NCBI RefSeq assembly: GCF_916700565.1
Contig: NZ_CAKAKO010000006.1
Span: forward strand, 434,001 to 498,000
Length of the DNA stretch: 64,000 nucleotides
Direction: 5' to 3'
From: Xenophilus sp. Marseille-Q4582
GTDB lineage: Bacteria > Pseudomonadota > Gammaproteobacteria > Burkholderiales > Burkholderiaceae_C
Positions 27,332 to 36,429 of this stretch are shown in pieces. The notes below the pieces were generated by a model. It was not told the origin of the DNA and searched no databases. It saw only the letters and a list, made by a program, of their open reading frames with translations. Position 1 is the first letter of the stretch, and every line of letters begins with the position of its first letter. The position numbers and the translations under genes were made by a program.

Positions 27332-27372
27332 CAACAGTTGATTTGAACAATCGATTGTGGGACTTCCAGAAT
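27332..27372 (+). promoter_or_regulatory. Palindromic operator and promoter of the TctC-sulfatase operon
   Basis: CAACAGTTG (27332-27340) and the perfect 12-base palindrome ACAATCGATTGT (27347-27358) lie together. TTGAAC (27343-27348), 18 bases, CAGAAT (27367-27372) is a plausible promoter that the palindrome overlaps. The position between divergent MarR and TctC genes, before the IS arrived, makes it a likely MarR-binding site. Confidence 0.5.
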
Positions 27373-27439
27373 CGCGGCCAGATGCCCGCCGCATGTCCGG
27401 CACGGGCGCACCATCGACACGACGGAGACAAGCACCCCC

Positions 27440-28417
27440 ATGAAGCACTCACCGACCCGCCGCCTGGCCCTGCACAGCGCCATCGCGGCCACCCTGATCG
27501 GCACCGTCGCCGCAGCCGCCGCCCAGCCGCTGGACGGCCCGCTGCGCGTGGTCGTCGGCTACGCGCCCGGCGGCGCCACGGACATGGTCGCGCGCTTCGT
27601 GGGCGACCGGCTGGCGCAGAAGCTCGGCGTGCCGGTGCTGGTCGACAACAAGCCCGGCGCGGGCGGCCGCCTGGCGGCGCAGCAGGTCAAGGCCGCACCG
27701 GCCGGGCAGAACGTGCTGATGGTCGCCAACCCGGCCGTGATGGTGGTGGCGCCGCTGGTCTTCAAGGACAACGGCTACGACCCCGAGAAGGACTTCCAGC
27801 CCGTCGCGCACGTCAACGACTACGACTTCGGCCTGGCCGTGAGCCCGCAGGTGCCGGCCAAGGACCTCAAGCAGCTCTTCGACTGGATGCGTGCCCACCC
27901 GGCCCAGGCCAACGTCGGCGTGCCGGCCACGGGCAGCCTGCCGCACTTCTTCGCGCTGATGCTGGGCCAGAAGGCCCAGGTGCCGACCGAGGTGGTGGGC
28001 TACAAGGGCTCGGCCTCGGTGATCACCGACCTGATCGGCGGCCAGGTGCCGATCGCCGTCGACACCTTCGACGTGCAGCTGCCGCAGTACCAGGCGGGCA
28101 AGATGCGCATCCTGGCGATGTCGGGCGTCAAGCGCTCGCCCTTCGCGCCCGACGTGCCGACTTTCAAGGAGGCCGGGCTGGACCTGGCCGCCTCGGGCTG
28201 GAACACCTTCTTCGCGCCGGCCTCGATGCCGCGCGAGAAGGTCGAGCGCCTGGCGCGCGAGATCCGCGAGGTGATGCAGGAGCCCGAAGTGCAGCGCCGC
28301 TTCACAGACAGCAAGCTGGTGCCGGTGGTCGCGACGCGCGAACAGACCGAAGCCATGCTCAAGGCCTACCGGGCGCAGTGGGCGCCGGTGGTCAAGACCT
28401 CGGGGTACAACCCATGA
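27440..28417 (+). CDS. Bug/TctC-type periplasmic substrate-binding protein
   Basis: A 325-residue exported binding protein of the tripartite tricarboxylate transporter receptor family, greatly expanded in Burkholderiales. The signal peptide ends at AAAAAQP. Family motifs: LRVVVGYAPGGATDMVARFV, VLVDNKPGAGG, and the two-domain hinge around YKGSASVITDLIGGQVPIAVD. No TctA/TctB membrane genes are beside it, as is usual for orphan Bug proteins. Its stop overlaps the sulfatase start (ATGA), which suggests it captures a sulfate ester or a related anion. Confidence 0.9.
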   Translation: MKHSPTRRLALHSAIAATLIGTVAAAAAQPLDGPLRVVVGYAPGGATDMVARFVGDRLAQKLGVPVLVDNKPGAGGRLAAQQVKAAPAGQNVLMVANPAVMVVAPLVFKDNGYDPEKDFQPVAHVNDYDFGLAVSPQVPAKDLKQLFDWMRAHPAQANVGVPATGSLPHFFALMLGQKAQVPTEVVGYKGSASVITDLIGGQVPIAVDTFDVQLPQYQAGKMRILAMSGVKRSPFAPDVPTFKEAGLDLAASGWNTFFAPASMPREKVERLAREIREVMQEPEVQRRFTDSKLVPVVATREQTEAMLKAYRAQWAPVVKTSGYNP

Positions 28418-29742
28418 GCGCCAGGCCCAACATCCTCTTCATCGTCGCGGACGACCTGGGCTACGCCGACCTGGGCTGCTACGGTGGCCGCGAGGCGAAC
28501 TTCGGCCCCGTCTCGCCGGTATTGGACCGGCTGGCGGCGCAGGGCGCGCTCTTCACGCAGGGCTACGCCAACTCGCCCGTGTGCTCGCCCACGCGCTTCG
28601 GCATGATCACCGGGCGCTACCAGTACCGCCTGCGCGGCGCGGCCGAAGAGCCGATCAACAGCAAGAGCCGCGGCAGCGACACCCTGGGCATGCCGCCCGA
28701 ACACCCGACGCTGCCCTCGCTGCTCAAGGACGCGGGCTACCGCACCGCCCTCATCGGCAAGTGGCACCTGGGCCATCCGCCGCACTTCGGCCCGCTGCGC
28801 TCGGGCTATGAGGAGTTCTTCGGGCCGATGGCGGGCGGGGTGGACTACTTCACCCATTGCGACTCGCGCGGCACGCACGACCTGTACGACGGCACCGAGG
28901 CGTCTAAGGCCGAGGGCTACCTCACCGACCTGCTCTCGCGCCGCGCCGTGGACTACGTGGACCGCATGGCCCAGGGCGAAGATGCGGATCGGCCCTTCTT
29001 CCTCAGCCTGCACTACACCGCGCCCCACTGGCCCTGGGAGACGCGCGAGGACGCGGACCGCGCCCCGGCCGTGAAGGACAACCTCTTCGATCTGGCCGGC
29101 GGCAACATCCACGTCTACCGCCGCATGATCCACCACATGGACGAGGGCATCGGCTGGATCGTCGAGGCCTTGCGCAGGAACGGCCAGCTCGACCACACGC
29201 TGATCGTGTTCACCAGCGACAACGGCGGCGAACGCTTCTCGGACAACTGGCCGCTGGTGGGCGGCAAGATGGACCTGACCGAGGGCGGCATCCGCGTGCC
29301 GTGGATCGCGCACTGGCCGGCCGTGATCGCGCCGGGCACGCAGAGTCGCCAGTTGTGCATGACCATGGACTGGTCGGCCACGATGCTCGATGCCGCGGGC
29401 GTGGCGGCGCACCCGGACTACCCGCTCGACGGCGTGTCGCTGCTCGGCGTGCTGAAGCAACCGGGCCACACCTTTGCGCGCCCGCTGCACTGGCGCATGA
29501 ACCACCGCGGCCAGCGCGCGCTGCGCGAGGGCGACTGGAAGTACCTGCGGGTGGACGGCCACGACTACCTCTTCAACCTCCCGGCCGACGAGCGCGAGCG
29601 CGCCAACCTGGCAGGCCGGCAGAGCGAGCGGCTGGCGCGCATGCGTGCGGACTGGGAGGCCTGGAATGCCGGCATGCCGCCCATTCCGGAAGAAGCCACG
29701 GTGAGCCTGGGCTACTCGGCTAAGGACATGCCCCAGCGCTGA
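28414..29742 (+). CDS. Sulfatase (type I, formylglycine-dependent)
   Basis: A 442-residue arylsulfatase-family hydrolase. The N-terminal metal site is ILFIVADDLGYADLGCYGG. The modification motif is C-S-P-T-R in SPVCSPTRFGMITGRY, where Cys becomes formylglycine. Further signatures are LIGKWHLG and TLIVFTSDNGGE, supplying Lys, His, Asp and Asn. No signal peptide is visible, so it is probably cytoplasmic, acting after uptake. It is coupled to the Bug protein upstream; no formylglycine-generating enzyme gene is in the window. Its TGA stop is the first trinucleotide of the palindromic repeat. Confidence 0.92.
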   Translation: MSARPNILFIVADDLGYADLGCYGGREANFGPVSPVLDRLAAQGALFTQGYANSPVCSPTRFGMITGRYQYRLRGAAEEPINSKSRGSDTLGMPPEHPTLPSLLKDAGYRTALIGKWHLGHPPHFGPLRSGYEEFFGPMAGGVDYFTHCDSRGTHDLYDGTEASKAEGYLTDLLSRRAVDYVDRMAQGEDADRPFFLSLHYTAPHWPWETREDADRAPAVKDNLFDLAGGNIHVYRRMIHHMDEGIGWIVEALRRNGQLDHTLIVFTSDNGGERFSDNWPLVGGKMDLTEGGIRVPWIAHWPAVIAPGTQSRQLCMTMDWSATMLDAAGVAAHPDYPLDGVSLLGVLKQPGHTFARPLHWRMNHRGQRALREGDWKYLRVDGHDYLFNLPADERERANLAGRQSERLARMRADWEAWNAGMPPIPEEATVSLGYSAKDMPQR

Positions 29743-29905
29743 GAAGCTGTAAACGAATCCGACATGGCCGCTCATCCCGCCCAAATGCACGCCCTCATCG
29801 TTGCAAATGCTTGCCATAGCCCGAGCTATGACTGCGCTTTGCGCCTCGATGGCGCACCTTTGGGTGGTCTGCTCGGCCACGCCGGATTCATCCGCACGTT
29901 CTGAG
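29739..29905. repeat. 167-bp palindromic repeat element, copy A
   Basis: Begins CTGAGAAGCTGTAAACGAATCC and ends GGATTCATCCGCACGTTCTGAG, so the ends form an imperfect inverted repeat of about 20 bases; the centre is the hairpin GCCATAGCCCGAGCTATGAC. It is clearly similar, along its whole length and in reverse orientation, to 54516-54682. It contains no gene and no obvious transposase. It starts inside the sulfatase stop codon. It looks like a non-autonomous, MITE-like or palindromic intergenic repeat. Confidence 0.85.
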
Positions 29906-29923
29906 CCAGCGCTGCCACCGCCT

Positions 29924-30664
29924 TCAGCGTGCCATCCACTGCGCGAAAGTGATGCGGCCCTGCCTCGCGGCGCCTGCGGGCACCAGCGTCGCATCGTCCA
30001 GCGGCGCGCCGAAATACAGGGCATGCGGGTCGGCCACCACCCGCCGCCCATCCTGCTTCAGATCCAGGTAGCGCTGCACCAGCTCCGCCAGCCGAAAGCG
30101 TTCGGGGCCGGCGATTTCCACGCGGCCGTTGCGCGGCGCGCCCAGCGCCACCTCGGCCAGCATGGCGGCCACCTCATCGGAGCTGATCGGCTGGATGAAG
30201 GCGGGCGAGAGGCGAATCTCGTCGCCCGCGCCGGCGGATTGCGCGATGCCGCCCAGGAATTCCAGGAACTGCGTGGCCTGCACGAGGGTGTACGGCACAC
30301 CGGCGGCTTCGATCAGGTCCTCCTGCGCCTGCTTGGCCCGGAAATAGCCGCTTTCCTGGAGCCGGCCGGTGCCCACCACCGACAGCGCCACATGGTGCCG
30401 CACCCCGGCCTGCGCTTCGGCCGCCAGCAGGTTGCGGCCCGAGGTGCGGAAGAAGTCCAGCACCGCAGCGTCTTCGAAGGACGGCGAGTTCGCCACGTCC
30501 ACCACCACCTGCGCGCCGGCCAGTGCGGCCGCCAGGCCCTCGCCGGTGAGGGTGTTGACGCCGGTGTTCGGCGACGCCGCGAGCACCTCGTGACCGCGCT
30601 GCTGCAGAAGGGGAACCAGCTGCCGGCCGATCAGGCCCGTGCCACCAATGACGACGATCTTCAT
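29924..30664 (-). CDS. NmrA/SDR-type NAD(P)-binding oxidoreductase
   Basis: A 246-residue Rossmann protein of the atypical SDR (NmrA-like) group. The dinucleotide loop is GGTGLIGRQL, followed by VVVDVANSPSFED, HHVALSVVGTGR and YFRAKQAQEDLIEAAG with Tyr/Lys. The later VPYTLVQATQFLEFLG strand is typical of quinone or ascorbate-related reductases of this family. It follows a short damaged-looking gene by 28 bases, and both are divergent from the PadR regulator. The substrate is unknown. Confidence 0.85.
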   Translation of the reverse strand: MKIVVIGGTGLIGRQLVPLLQQRGHEVLAASPNTGVNTLTGEGLAAALAGAQVVVDVANSPSFEDAAVLDFFRTSGRNLLAAEAQAGVRHHVALSVVGTGRLQESGYFRAKQAQEDLIEAAGVPYTLVQATQFLEFLGGIAQSAGAGDEIRLSPAFIQPISSDEVAAMLAEVALGAPRNGRVEIAGPERFRLAELVQRYLDLKQDGRRVVADPHALYFGAPLDDATLVPAGAARQGRITFAQWMAR

Positions 30665-30692
30665 GAGAGCTCCTGCTGAAAAGAGGGGCGGC

Positions 30693-30872
30693 TCAGGCGA
30701 GCTGCGCCATGTCCAACCCGAAGGCCGGGTCTGCCGAGCCGGGCGCGGTGCGAAAGGCCACGCTCAGGCGGTTCCGGGCGTGGATGCCCATCAGTTTGCG
30801 GGTCAGGCTGAACTCGACCGGCTTCTTGAAAAAGCTCGGGGCCTGCTGCCCGGCGTTGAGACGTTGTTTCAT
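30693..30872 (-). pseudogene. Short ORF, possibly a truncated carboxymuconolactone decarboxylase-like gene
   Basis: 59 codons beginning MKQRLNAGQQAPSFFKK, which resembles the N-terminus of carboxymuconolactone decarboxylase/AhpD-like proteins. The rest (LMGIHARNRLSVAFRT and on) has no resemblance, and the catalytic CxxC region is absent. GAGGAC precedes the ATG at a good distance, so it may be translated. Such decarboxylase-like genes often precede an NmrA-type SDR, as here. An internal deletion or frameshift is the likeliest history; a genuine small protein is the alternative. Confidence 0.4.
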
Positions 30873-30997
30873 GGGGATGTCCTCTGGAGTGAATCGGGAA
30901 GGTTTAAACGGTGTCCCTCCCAAGACGCGGCAGCGCAGCCCTCTGTGACGGCCGGACCAGGCCTTGTCGGCCAGGGCTTGCGCAAGACCTTTTTCGA

Positions 30998-31021
30998 TAT
31001 ATCTTTTCTATTCCAGATATA
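30998..31021 (+). promoter_or_regulatory. Inverted repeat upstream of the PadR regulator
   Basis: TATATCT (30998-31004) and AGATATA (31015-31021) are separated by ten bases in an AT-rich island 10 bases before the ATG at 31032. PadR-type proteins bind such AT-rich dyads, and YqjI represses its own promoter in E. coli, so autoregulation is likely. It may also affect the divergent short ORF and NmrA gene. Confidence 0.65.
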
Positions 31022-31031
31022 AATCGATGCC

Positions 31032-31565
31032 ATGACGTCCACGAAACTCTTTCCCCAGGACCCGACGATCGGCGCACGGCACGGCGGCGGCGGGGGGCAC
31101 CGCATCTTCGGGCGCGGCGGCCTCAAGCTGGTGCTGCTGCGCTTGATCGCCGATGCGCCTCGCCACGGCTACGAGCTGATCAAGGCCATCGAGGAGCGCC
31201 TGGGGGGCCGCTACAGCCCCAGCCCGGGCGTGGTCTACCCCACGCTGACCTGGCTGGAAGAAGCTGGGCTGGTGATCGTGGACGCCCCCGACCACGGCGG
31301 GCGCAAGCGCTACCGCGTGACCCCGGCCGGGCTGGCCTTCCTGGCCGAACAACGACAGGCCGCCGATGAACTGATGGCCCGCATGCACGCGGGGGTGGAC
31401 GGCGCGGGCCTGCGCGCCGGCCGGCCGCCGCAGGTGGCACGGGCCATCGAAAACCTCAAGCTCGCGATGCGCATGCGGCTCGCGCGCGAACCCCTCAGCG
31501 ATGAACAGGCGCACGCGTTTGCGGCCGTGCTCGACCAAGCCGCGCAACACATCGAACGAATCTGA
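31032..31565 (+). CDS. PadR-family regulator, YqjI-like
   Basis: A 177-residue regulator. The winged helix (LKLVLLRLIADAPRHGYELIKAIEERLGGRYSPSPGVVYPTLTWLEEAGLV) has the PadR core. It closely follows E. coli YqjI, with the C-terminal helices VARAIENLKLAMRMRLAREPLSD. YqjI has a long Cys/His-rich nickel-binding N-terminus; here this is reduced to about 20 residues with GARHGGGGGH. The next gene is a siderophore-interacting reductase, the same pair as yqjI-yqjH, 4 bases downstream. Confidence 0.88.
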   Translation: MTSTKLFPQDPTIGARHGGGGGHRIFGRGGLKLVLLRLIADAPRHGYELIKAIEERLGGRYSPSPGVVYPTLTWLEEAGLVIVDAPDHGGRKRYRVTPAGLAFLAEQRQAADELMARMHAGVDGAGLRAGRPPQVARAIENLKLAMRMRLAREPLSDEQAHAFAAVLDQAAQHIERI

Positions 31566-31569
31566 TTCC

Positions 31570-32400
31570 ATGACCGATCACACCCTGACCGCCTCCCCCG
31601 AACGCCGCGCGCAGCGCGTGCGCCACACCCTGCGCTTCCGGCGCCTGACCGTGCTGCGCACCGAGCATCCCACCCCGCACCTGATCCGCATCACGCTGGG
31701 CGGCCCGGAACTGGAAGGTTTCACCAGCCCCGGCTTCGACGACCACATGAAGCTGTTCTTTCCCGACCCGCAGACCGGCGCGCTGACACTGCCCACGGCC
31801 GGCCCCGACGGTCCGATTTGGCCCGAAGGCCCCAAGCCCATCGCGCGCGACTACACGCCGCACCATCACGACCCGGCGGCCGGCACGCTGCAGGTGGACT
31901 TCGCGCTGCACGAGGCCGGCCCCGCCACCGCCTGGGCACGCCAGGCCCGGCCCGGCGACCTGCTGGGCGTGGGCGGACCGCGCGGCTCCTTCATCGTGCC
32001 CACGAACTTCGACTGGCACCTGCTGATCGGCGACGACACCGCCCTGCCGGCCATCGCGCGCCGCCTGGCCGAGCTGCCGGCCGACGCCCGCGTGCTGGTG
32101 CTGGCCGAAGTGGACAGTGCGGCCGACCAGGTGCCGCTGCCCACGGCGGCGCGCGCCCAGGTCGTGTGGGTGCACCGCGACAGCAGCCCGGCCGAAGGCG
32201 AATTCCCGCTGCTGGCCGCGCTGCGCGGCACGCCCTTGCCCACCGGGGCCTTCCATGCCTGGATCGGCTGCGAATCGGCCGCGGCCAAGGCCCTGCGTGC
32301 GCATCTGGTGCACGACTGCCAGGCCAACCCGCAATGGATCCGTGCCTCGGGCTACTGGCGCCGCGGAGCCGCCGGCACGCACGACAGCCACGGCGACTGA
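31570..32400 (+). CDS. Siderophore-interacting protein (YqjH/ViuB-like ferric reductase)
   Basis: A 276-residue NAD(P)H:FAD ferric-siderophore reductase. The FAD domain includes HLIRITLGGPELEGF and ARDYTPHHHDPAAGTLQVDF, with the R-x-Y-T flavin motif. GDLLGVGGPRGSF is the hinge, and the NADPH half carries WHLLIGDDTALPAIARRL and AFHAWIGCESAAAKALR, followed by RASGYWRRG. Such enzymes release iron from ferric siderophores in the cytoplasm, and would complement the Fiu-like receptor. It is cotranscribed with the PadR regulator. Confidence 0.92.
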   Translation: MTDHTLTASPERRAQRVRHTLRFRRLTVLRTEHPTPHLIRITLGGPELEGFTSPGFDDHMKLFFPDPQTGALTLPTAGPDGPIWPEGPKPIARDYTPHHHDPAAGTLQVDFALHEAGPATAWARQARPGDLLGVGGPRGSFIVPTNFDWHLLIGDDTALPAIARRLAELPADARVLVLAEVDSAADQVPLPTAARAQVVWVHRDSSPAEGEFPLLAALRGTPLPTGAFHAWIGCESAAAKALRAHLVHDCQANPQWIRASGYWRRGAAGTHDSHGD

Positions 32401-32617
32401 AAGCGCGGCACCGCCCGGCGCCGGCCATGCGGCCGGGCGGCGATCGCGCAGCCATCCGGCCCGCCGTGCGCCACCGCCCGCGCCGATCGGCCATCCGGAC
32501 GAATTGACGCTGCCTGCCGGTCGCCGCAGAATCGCGCCCCCTGTAGTTCTAATGACTACATGAGAACCGCGAAGTTCGCAGGGGATGGAAAGGCGGTTCT
32601 CGACCTGCAGGCTGACG

Positions 32618-33157
32618 ATGCGCACCACGACCGACTTTGCCAACTGGCAGCATTGGATGCTCATCGCCCTCGTGGCGGTGGGCGCCCTGGCGCTGCTCTA
32701 CCGCCTGGCCAGCAGCACGCACGCGCGCCGGCAGCAGAAGAAGCGCATCGTGGCCGCACGCGTGCGCTCCGGCCATGTGCCGCTGGACATTCCCACCACG
32801 CACGGCGACCTGGGCGACCCCACCACCAGCTGGGCGAACCTGGGCCATGAGGACGGCAAGCCGCGGGTGGTGGACGAGCACCCCACCCTGCGCATCCGCT
32901 ACACCGACGCCTACGGCAAGCTGGCCGAGCGCGTGATCGAGGTGGAGCGCGTGGACCTGCACCGCCAGGCCATCGTGGCCAAGGGCAACAGCCTCTACGA
33001 CCCGCGCATCTACCCGCTGGAGCGGATCGTGGAAGTGCGCAACCACCGCACCGGCAAAGCCTTCAACCTGGGCCAGTGGGTGGACGCCGTGCGCGTGGCG
33101 CGGCGCCACCGCGAATCGCACAGCGACCTGCAAGCGCTCGACAGCCGCCGCGCCTGA
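32618..33157 (+). CDS. Membrane-anchored protein with a WYL-like C-terminal domain
   Basis: A 179-residue protein I do not recognise fully. One helix (WMLIALVAVGALALLYRLA) near the N-terminus is followed by a basic stretch (ARRQQKKRIVAARVR). The C-terminal 80 residues (LRIRYTDAYGKLAERVIEVERV, YPLERIVEVRNHRTG) have the strand pattern of a WYL ligand-sensing domain. The ATG at 32618 is preferred, with AGG 7 bases upstream; 32585 is an in-frame alternative adding 11 residues. It is isolated between the siderophore reductase and a convergent SDR. Confidence 0.7.
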   Translation: MRTTTDFANWQHWMLIALVAVGALALLYRLASSTHARRQQKKRIVAARVRSGHVPLDIPTTHGDLGDPTTSWANLGHEDGKPRVVDEHPTLRIRYTDAYGKLAERVIEVERVDLHRQAIVAKGNSLYDPRIYPLERIVEVRNHRTGKAFNLGQWVDAVRVARRHRESHSDLQALDSRRA

Positions 33158-33264
33158 TCCTGCGGAGTGAAAGACCGGGCGCTCCCGGCGGCCGACGCTC
33201 GGTGCCGCGGCGCCGGGCATGGCGGGCCGCAGGTCTTTCCCGCGGCCCGGCTTCCCGCATGCGT

Positions 33265-34173
<909 letters not shown>

Positions 34174-34193
34174 GCTGTGTCCGTAAGAATTGA

Positions 34194-34502
34194 TCAGGCG
34201 CCCCGGAGGATACGCAGTTCCATGCCTTTCACGTACGGCTTCACGGCGCGGCGGTAGTCCTTCATGTGCGGCGCGGACCCGTGCGCGGCCAGGTGCTCGA
34301 TGCTCTCCCACTGCTCGACCACGACCACGCGGTCCGCGCCCATGGCGGTCTGGCCCGGGATGGCGGGCTCGAAGTCCACCGTCGGCACGTAGGCGATGCA
34401 GCCGGCCTCGGCCTTCACGGTGGGCACGAGCTTGTTGAACTCGGCGAGGAAGGCTTCGCGGGTGCCGGGGTTGAGGTCCACGGTGGCGACGACATGGATC
34501 AT
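34194..34502 (-). CDS. Putative quinol monooxygenase (ABM domain, YgiN-like)
   Basis: A 102-residue dimeric ferredoxin-fold protein of the antibiotic biosynthesis monooxygenase family. It starts MIHVVATVDLNPGTREAFLAEF, and has VEQWESIEHLAAHGSAPHMKDY, the conserved W and H-x-x-x-H region of the YgiN group. These cofactor-less enzymes oxidise quinols or polyphenols, though many have no known substrate. It is in an operon with the SDR downstream and 104 bases after gshA. Confidence 0.85.
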   Translation of the reverse strand: MIHVVATVDLNPGTREAFLAEFNKLVPTVKAEAGCIAYVPTVDFEPAIPGQTAMGADRVVVVEQWESIEHLAAHGSAPHMKDYRRAVKPYVKGMELRILRGA

Positions 34503-34606
34503 GGCGGAAGGTCTCCTGAACGTGTGAAAACGGCCAGTGTTCCACGAGCGCGCCGGCGCGCCTGTCCGGTGGCGGACAAGGGCCCGCCGCCCGCCGCGCC
34601 CGGCGC

Positions 34607-36166
34607 TCAGATCGCCAGCAGCGCCTCGCCGCGCAACGGCCGCAGGCCCAGGCGGTCCGGCGACACGTATTGCTCGCGGTACTGCTCGAAAGGCATCGTG
34701 TCCGCGGCCTCGATGCGCGCCTGCGCCGCCACCGATTCGGCGCTGCGCGCCTCCCAGTCCTGCTGCTGCGCCTGGCTCCAGGGCAGCGCCAGCAGCTCGT
34801 CGCGCGCGGCCTTCGAGCGCTCGCGCGTGAAGTCGATGAAGCTGTGGCCGTGGCGCTCGGCCATGGCGGCCAGCACGCGCGCCGACGGCAGCGTCTGGGG
34901 CGCGGCCAGTGCCGCCTGGGCGGCGGCCACGGCCTCCTGGTGCGCATGCCCGCCATGGGCCGCGTCCAGCGCCGCGGCAATGGGCTCGCATTCGGCCAGG
35001 ATCTGCGCGCCCCACGCCACCAGCGGCACGGCCTGGCCGTGGCGGTGCAGGTGCAGTCCGGGTTCGCGGCCGCGCGCGGCCGTGAGGTGCTGGTTGTGGC
35101 CGATCTCCGCGATCTCCTCGCGCGAATCGGGCGGGCTGTCGGCCAGCAGGCAATGCAGCAGGAACACGTCCAGCCAGCGCATGGTCTGCGCCTGGATGCC
35201 GACGGCCGAGAACGGGTCCAGGTCCAGCAGCCGCACTTCCACGTACTCCACGCCGCGTTCGCGCAGCGCATGCAGGGGGCGCTCGCCCGGGAAGATCACG
35301 CGCTTGGGGCGGATGGTGCCGTAGAACTCGTTCTCGATCTGCAGCAGCGTGGTGGCCAGCTGGTTGTACTCGCCGCCCAGGTTGCGCACGCCGATGGCTT
35401 CATAGGCCGGATAGGGCCGTGTGAGCGCGTCGGCCAACGAAGCGCCGTAGCCGTCCAGGCTGTTGTAGCTCACGGCCAGCGACGCCTGCGCCTCGCTCTG
35501 GTAGCCCAGGCGGCCCATGCGCAGCGAGGTGCCGTGCGGCATGTGCATGGTGTACTCGCCGATGGGCTGCAGCTCGTGCGGGCGGCCTTCGACAAAGCTC
35601 GCGCACACGGCCGGCGAGGCGCCGAACAGCACCAGCGGCAGGAAGGCATGGCGGCGGAAGTTGCGGATCAGCGCGAAGTACTCTTCGCTCGTCACCTCCG
35701 GCAGCGACCAGTTGTAGTGCACGCCCGAGATGGTCTGCATGCGCCGGCCATAGCGGTGCGACAGGCCCATGCGGTACACGCTCTTGGCGCGGCCCACGTT
35801 GGAGGTGCCATAGCGCCCCAGCGGGATGGTTTCGTCCGAGGGCAGGCCGCAGGGCATGCTGGCCAGCCACATCGATTCATCGCCTGCCGCAGCCAGCGTG
35901 CGGTAGGTGAACTGGTGCACCTCGCGCAACTCGGCCAGACAGGCCTCGACGTCGGCATGCACGCCCGTGATCAGCTCCAGCTGCGACTCGCTGAAGTCGG
36001 TCGTGATGTTCGGATGCGTGAGCGCGCTGCCCAGCGCCGCCGGATGCGGCGTGAGGGCCAGCTTGCCGTCGGGCTGCGAGCGCAGGCTTTCGCGCTCGAT
36101 GCCCCGGCGCATGCCCAGCATCCGCGACGCCGGCAGGGCCTTCAGCCGTTCTTGCAATGTGCTCAT
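34607..36166 (-). CDS. gshA: Glutamate-cysteine ligase
   Basis: A 519-residue enzyme of the first glutathione step, of the E. coli-type family. GIERESLRSQPDGKLA carries ATP/Mg-binding acids. TTDFSESQLELIT, SGVHYNWSLPE and YGRRMQTISG mark the substrate pocket, and EVRLLDLDPFSAVGI the C-terminal half. The start at 36166 is the conserved one (MSTLQERLKAL). The gene stands alone upstream, with a 263-base gap before the esterase that shows nothing recognisable. Confidence 0.96.
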   Translation of the reverse strand: MSTLQERLKALPASRMLGMRRGIERESLRSQPDGKLALTPHPAALGSALTHPNITTDFSESQLELITGVHADVEACLAELREVHQFTYRTLAAAGDESMWLASMPCGLPSDETIPLGRYGTSNVGRAKSVYRMGLSHRYGRRMQTISGVHYNWSLPEVTSEEYFALIRNFRRHAFLPLVLFGASPAVCASFVEGRPHELQPIGEYTMHMPHGTSLRMGRLGYQSEAQASLAVSYNSLDGYGASLADALTRPYPAYEAIGVRNLGGEYNQLATTLLQIENEFYGTIRPKRVIFPGERPLHALRERGVEYVEVRLLDLDPFSAVGIQAQTMRWLDVFLLHCLLADSPPDSREEIAEIGHNQHLTAARGREPGLHLHRHGQAVPLVAWGAQILAECEPIAAALDAAHGGHAHQEAVAAAQAALAAPQTLPSARVLAAMAERHGHSFIDFTRERSKAARDELLALPWSQAQQQDWEARSAESVAAQARIEAADTMPFEQYREQYVSPDRLGLRPLRGEALLAI

Positions 36167-36429
36167 GCTTCGAATCTCTTTGCTCTGGGGTGGGGGCGCA
36201 CGGTAACACCACCGGCGCCGCTCTGCTTGCGCCGGGGCGCCACCTGCGCAGCCGCATCCGACGCTCCTATTTTCAAAGCAATGGCGGCGCTCCGGCAGCC
36301 GCATTCCTCGGTTCCAACCCGCCATTTCCCTTACGCCGGCAGGTCGCCGGGCCGCACGCTAGGCGCGGCGGGGCATGCGCGCGACCGGCTGGATGCGGTG
36401 CCGGGCGCCGGGCGCACGCGCGCCGCGCC

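Noticed and set aside
28366..30051. Open frame through repeat copy A with similar translation in copy B
   Set aside because: The shared peptide comes from the repeat itself being conserved; the frame otherwise runs antisense to the sulfatase.
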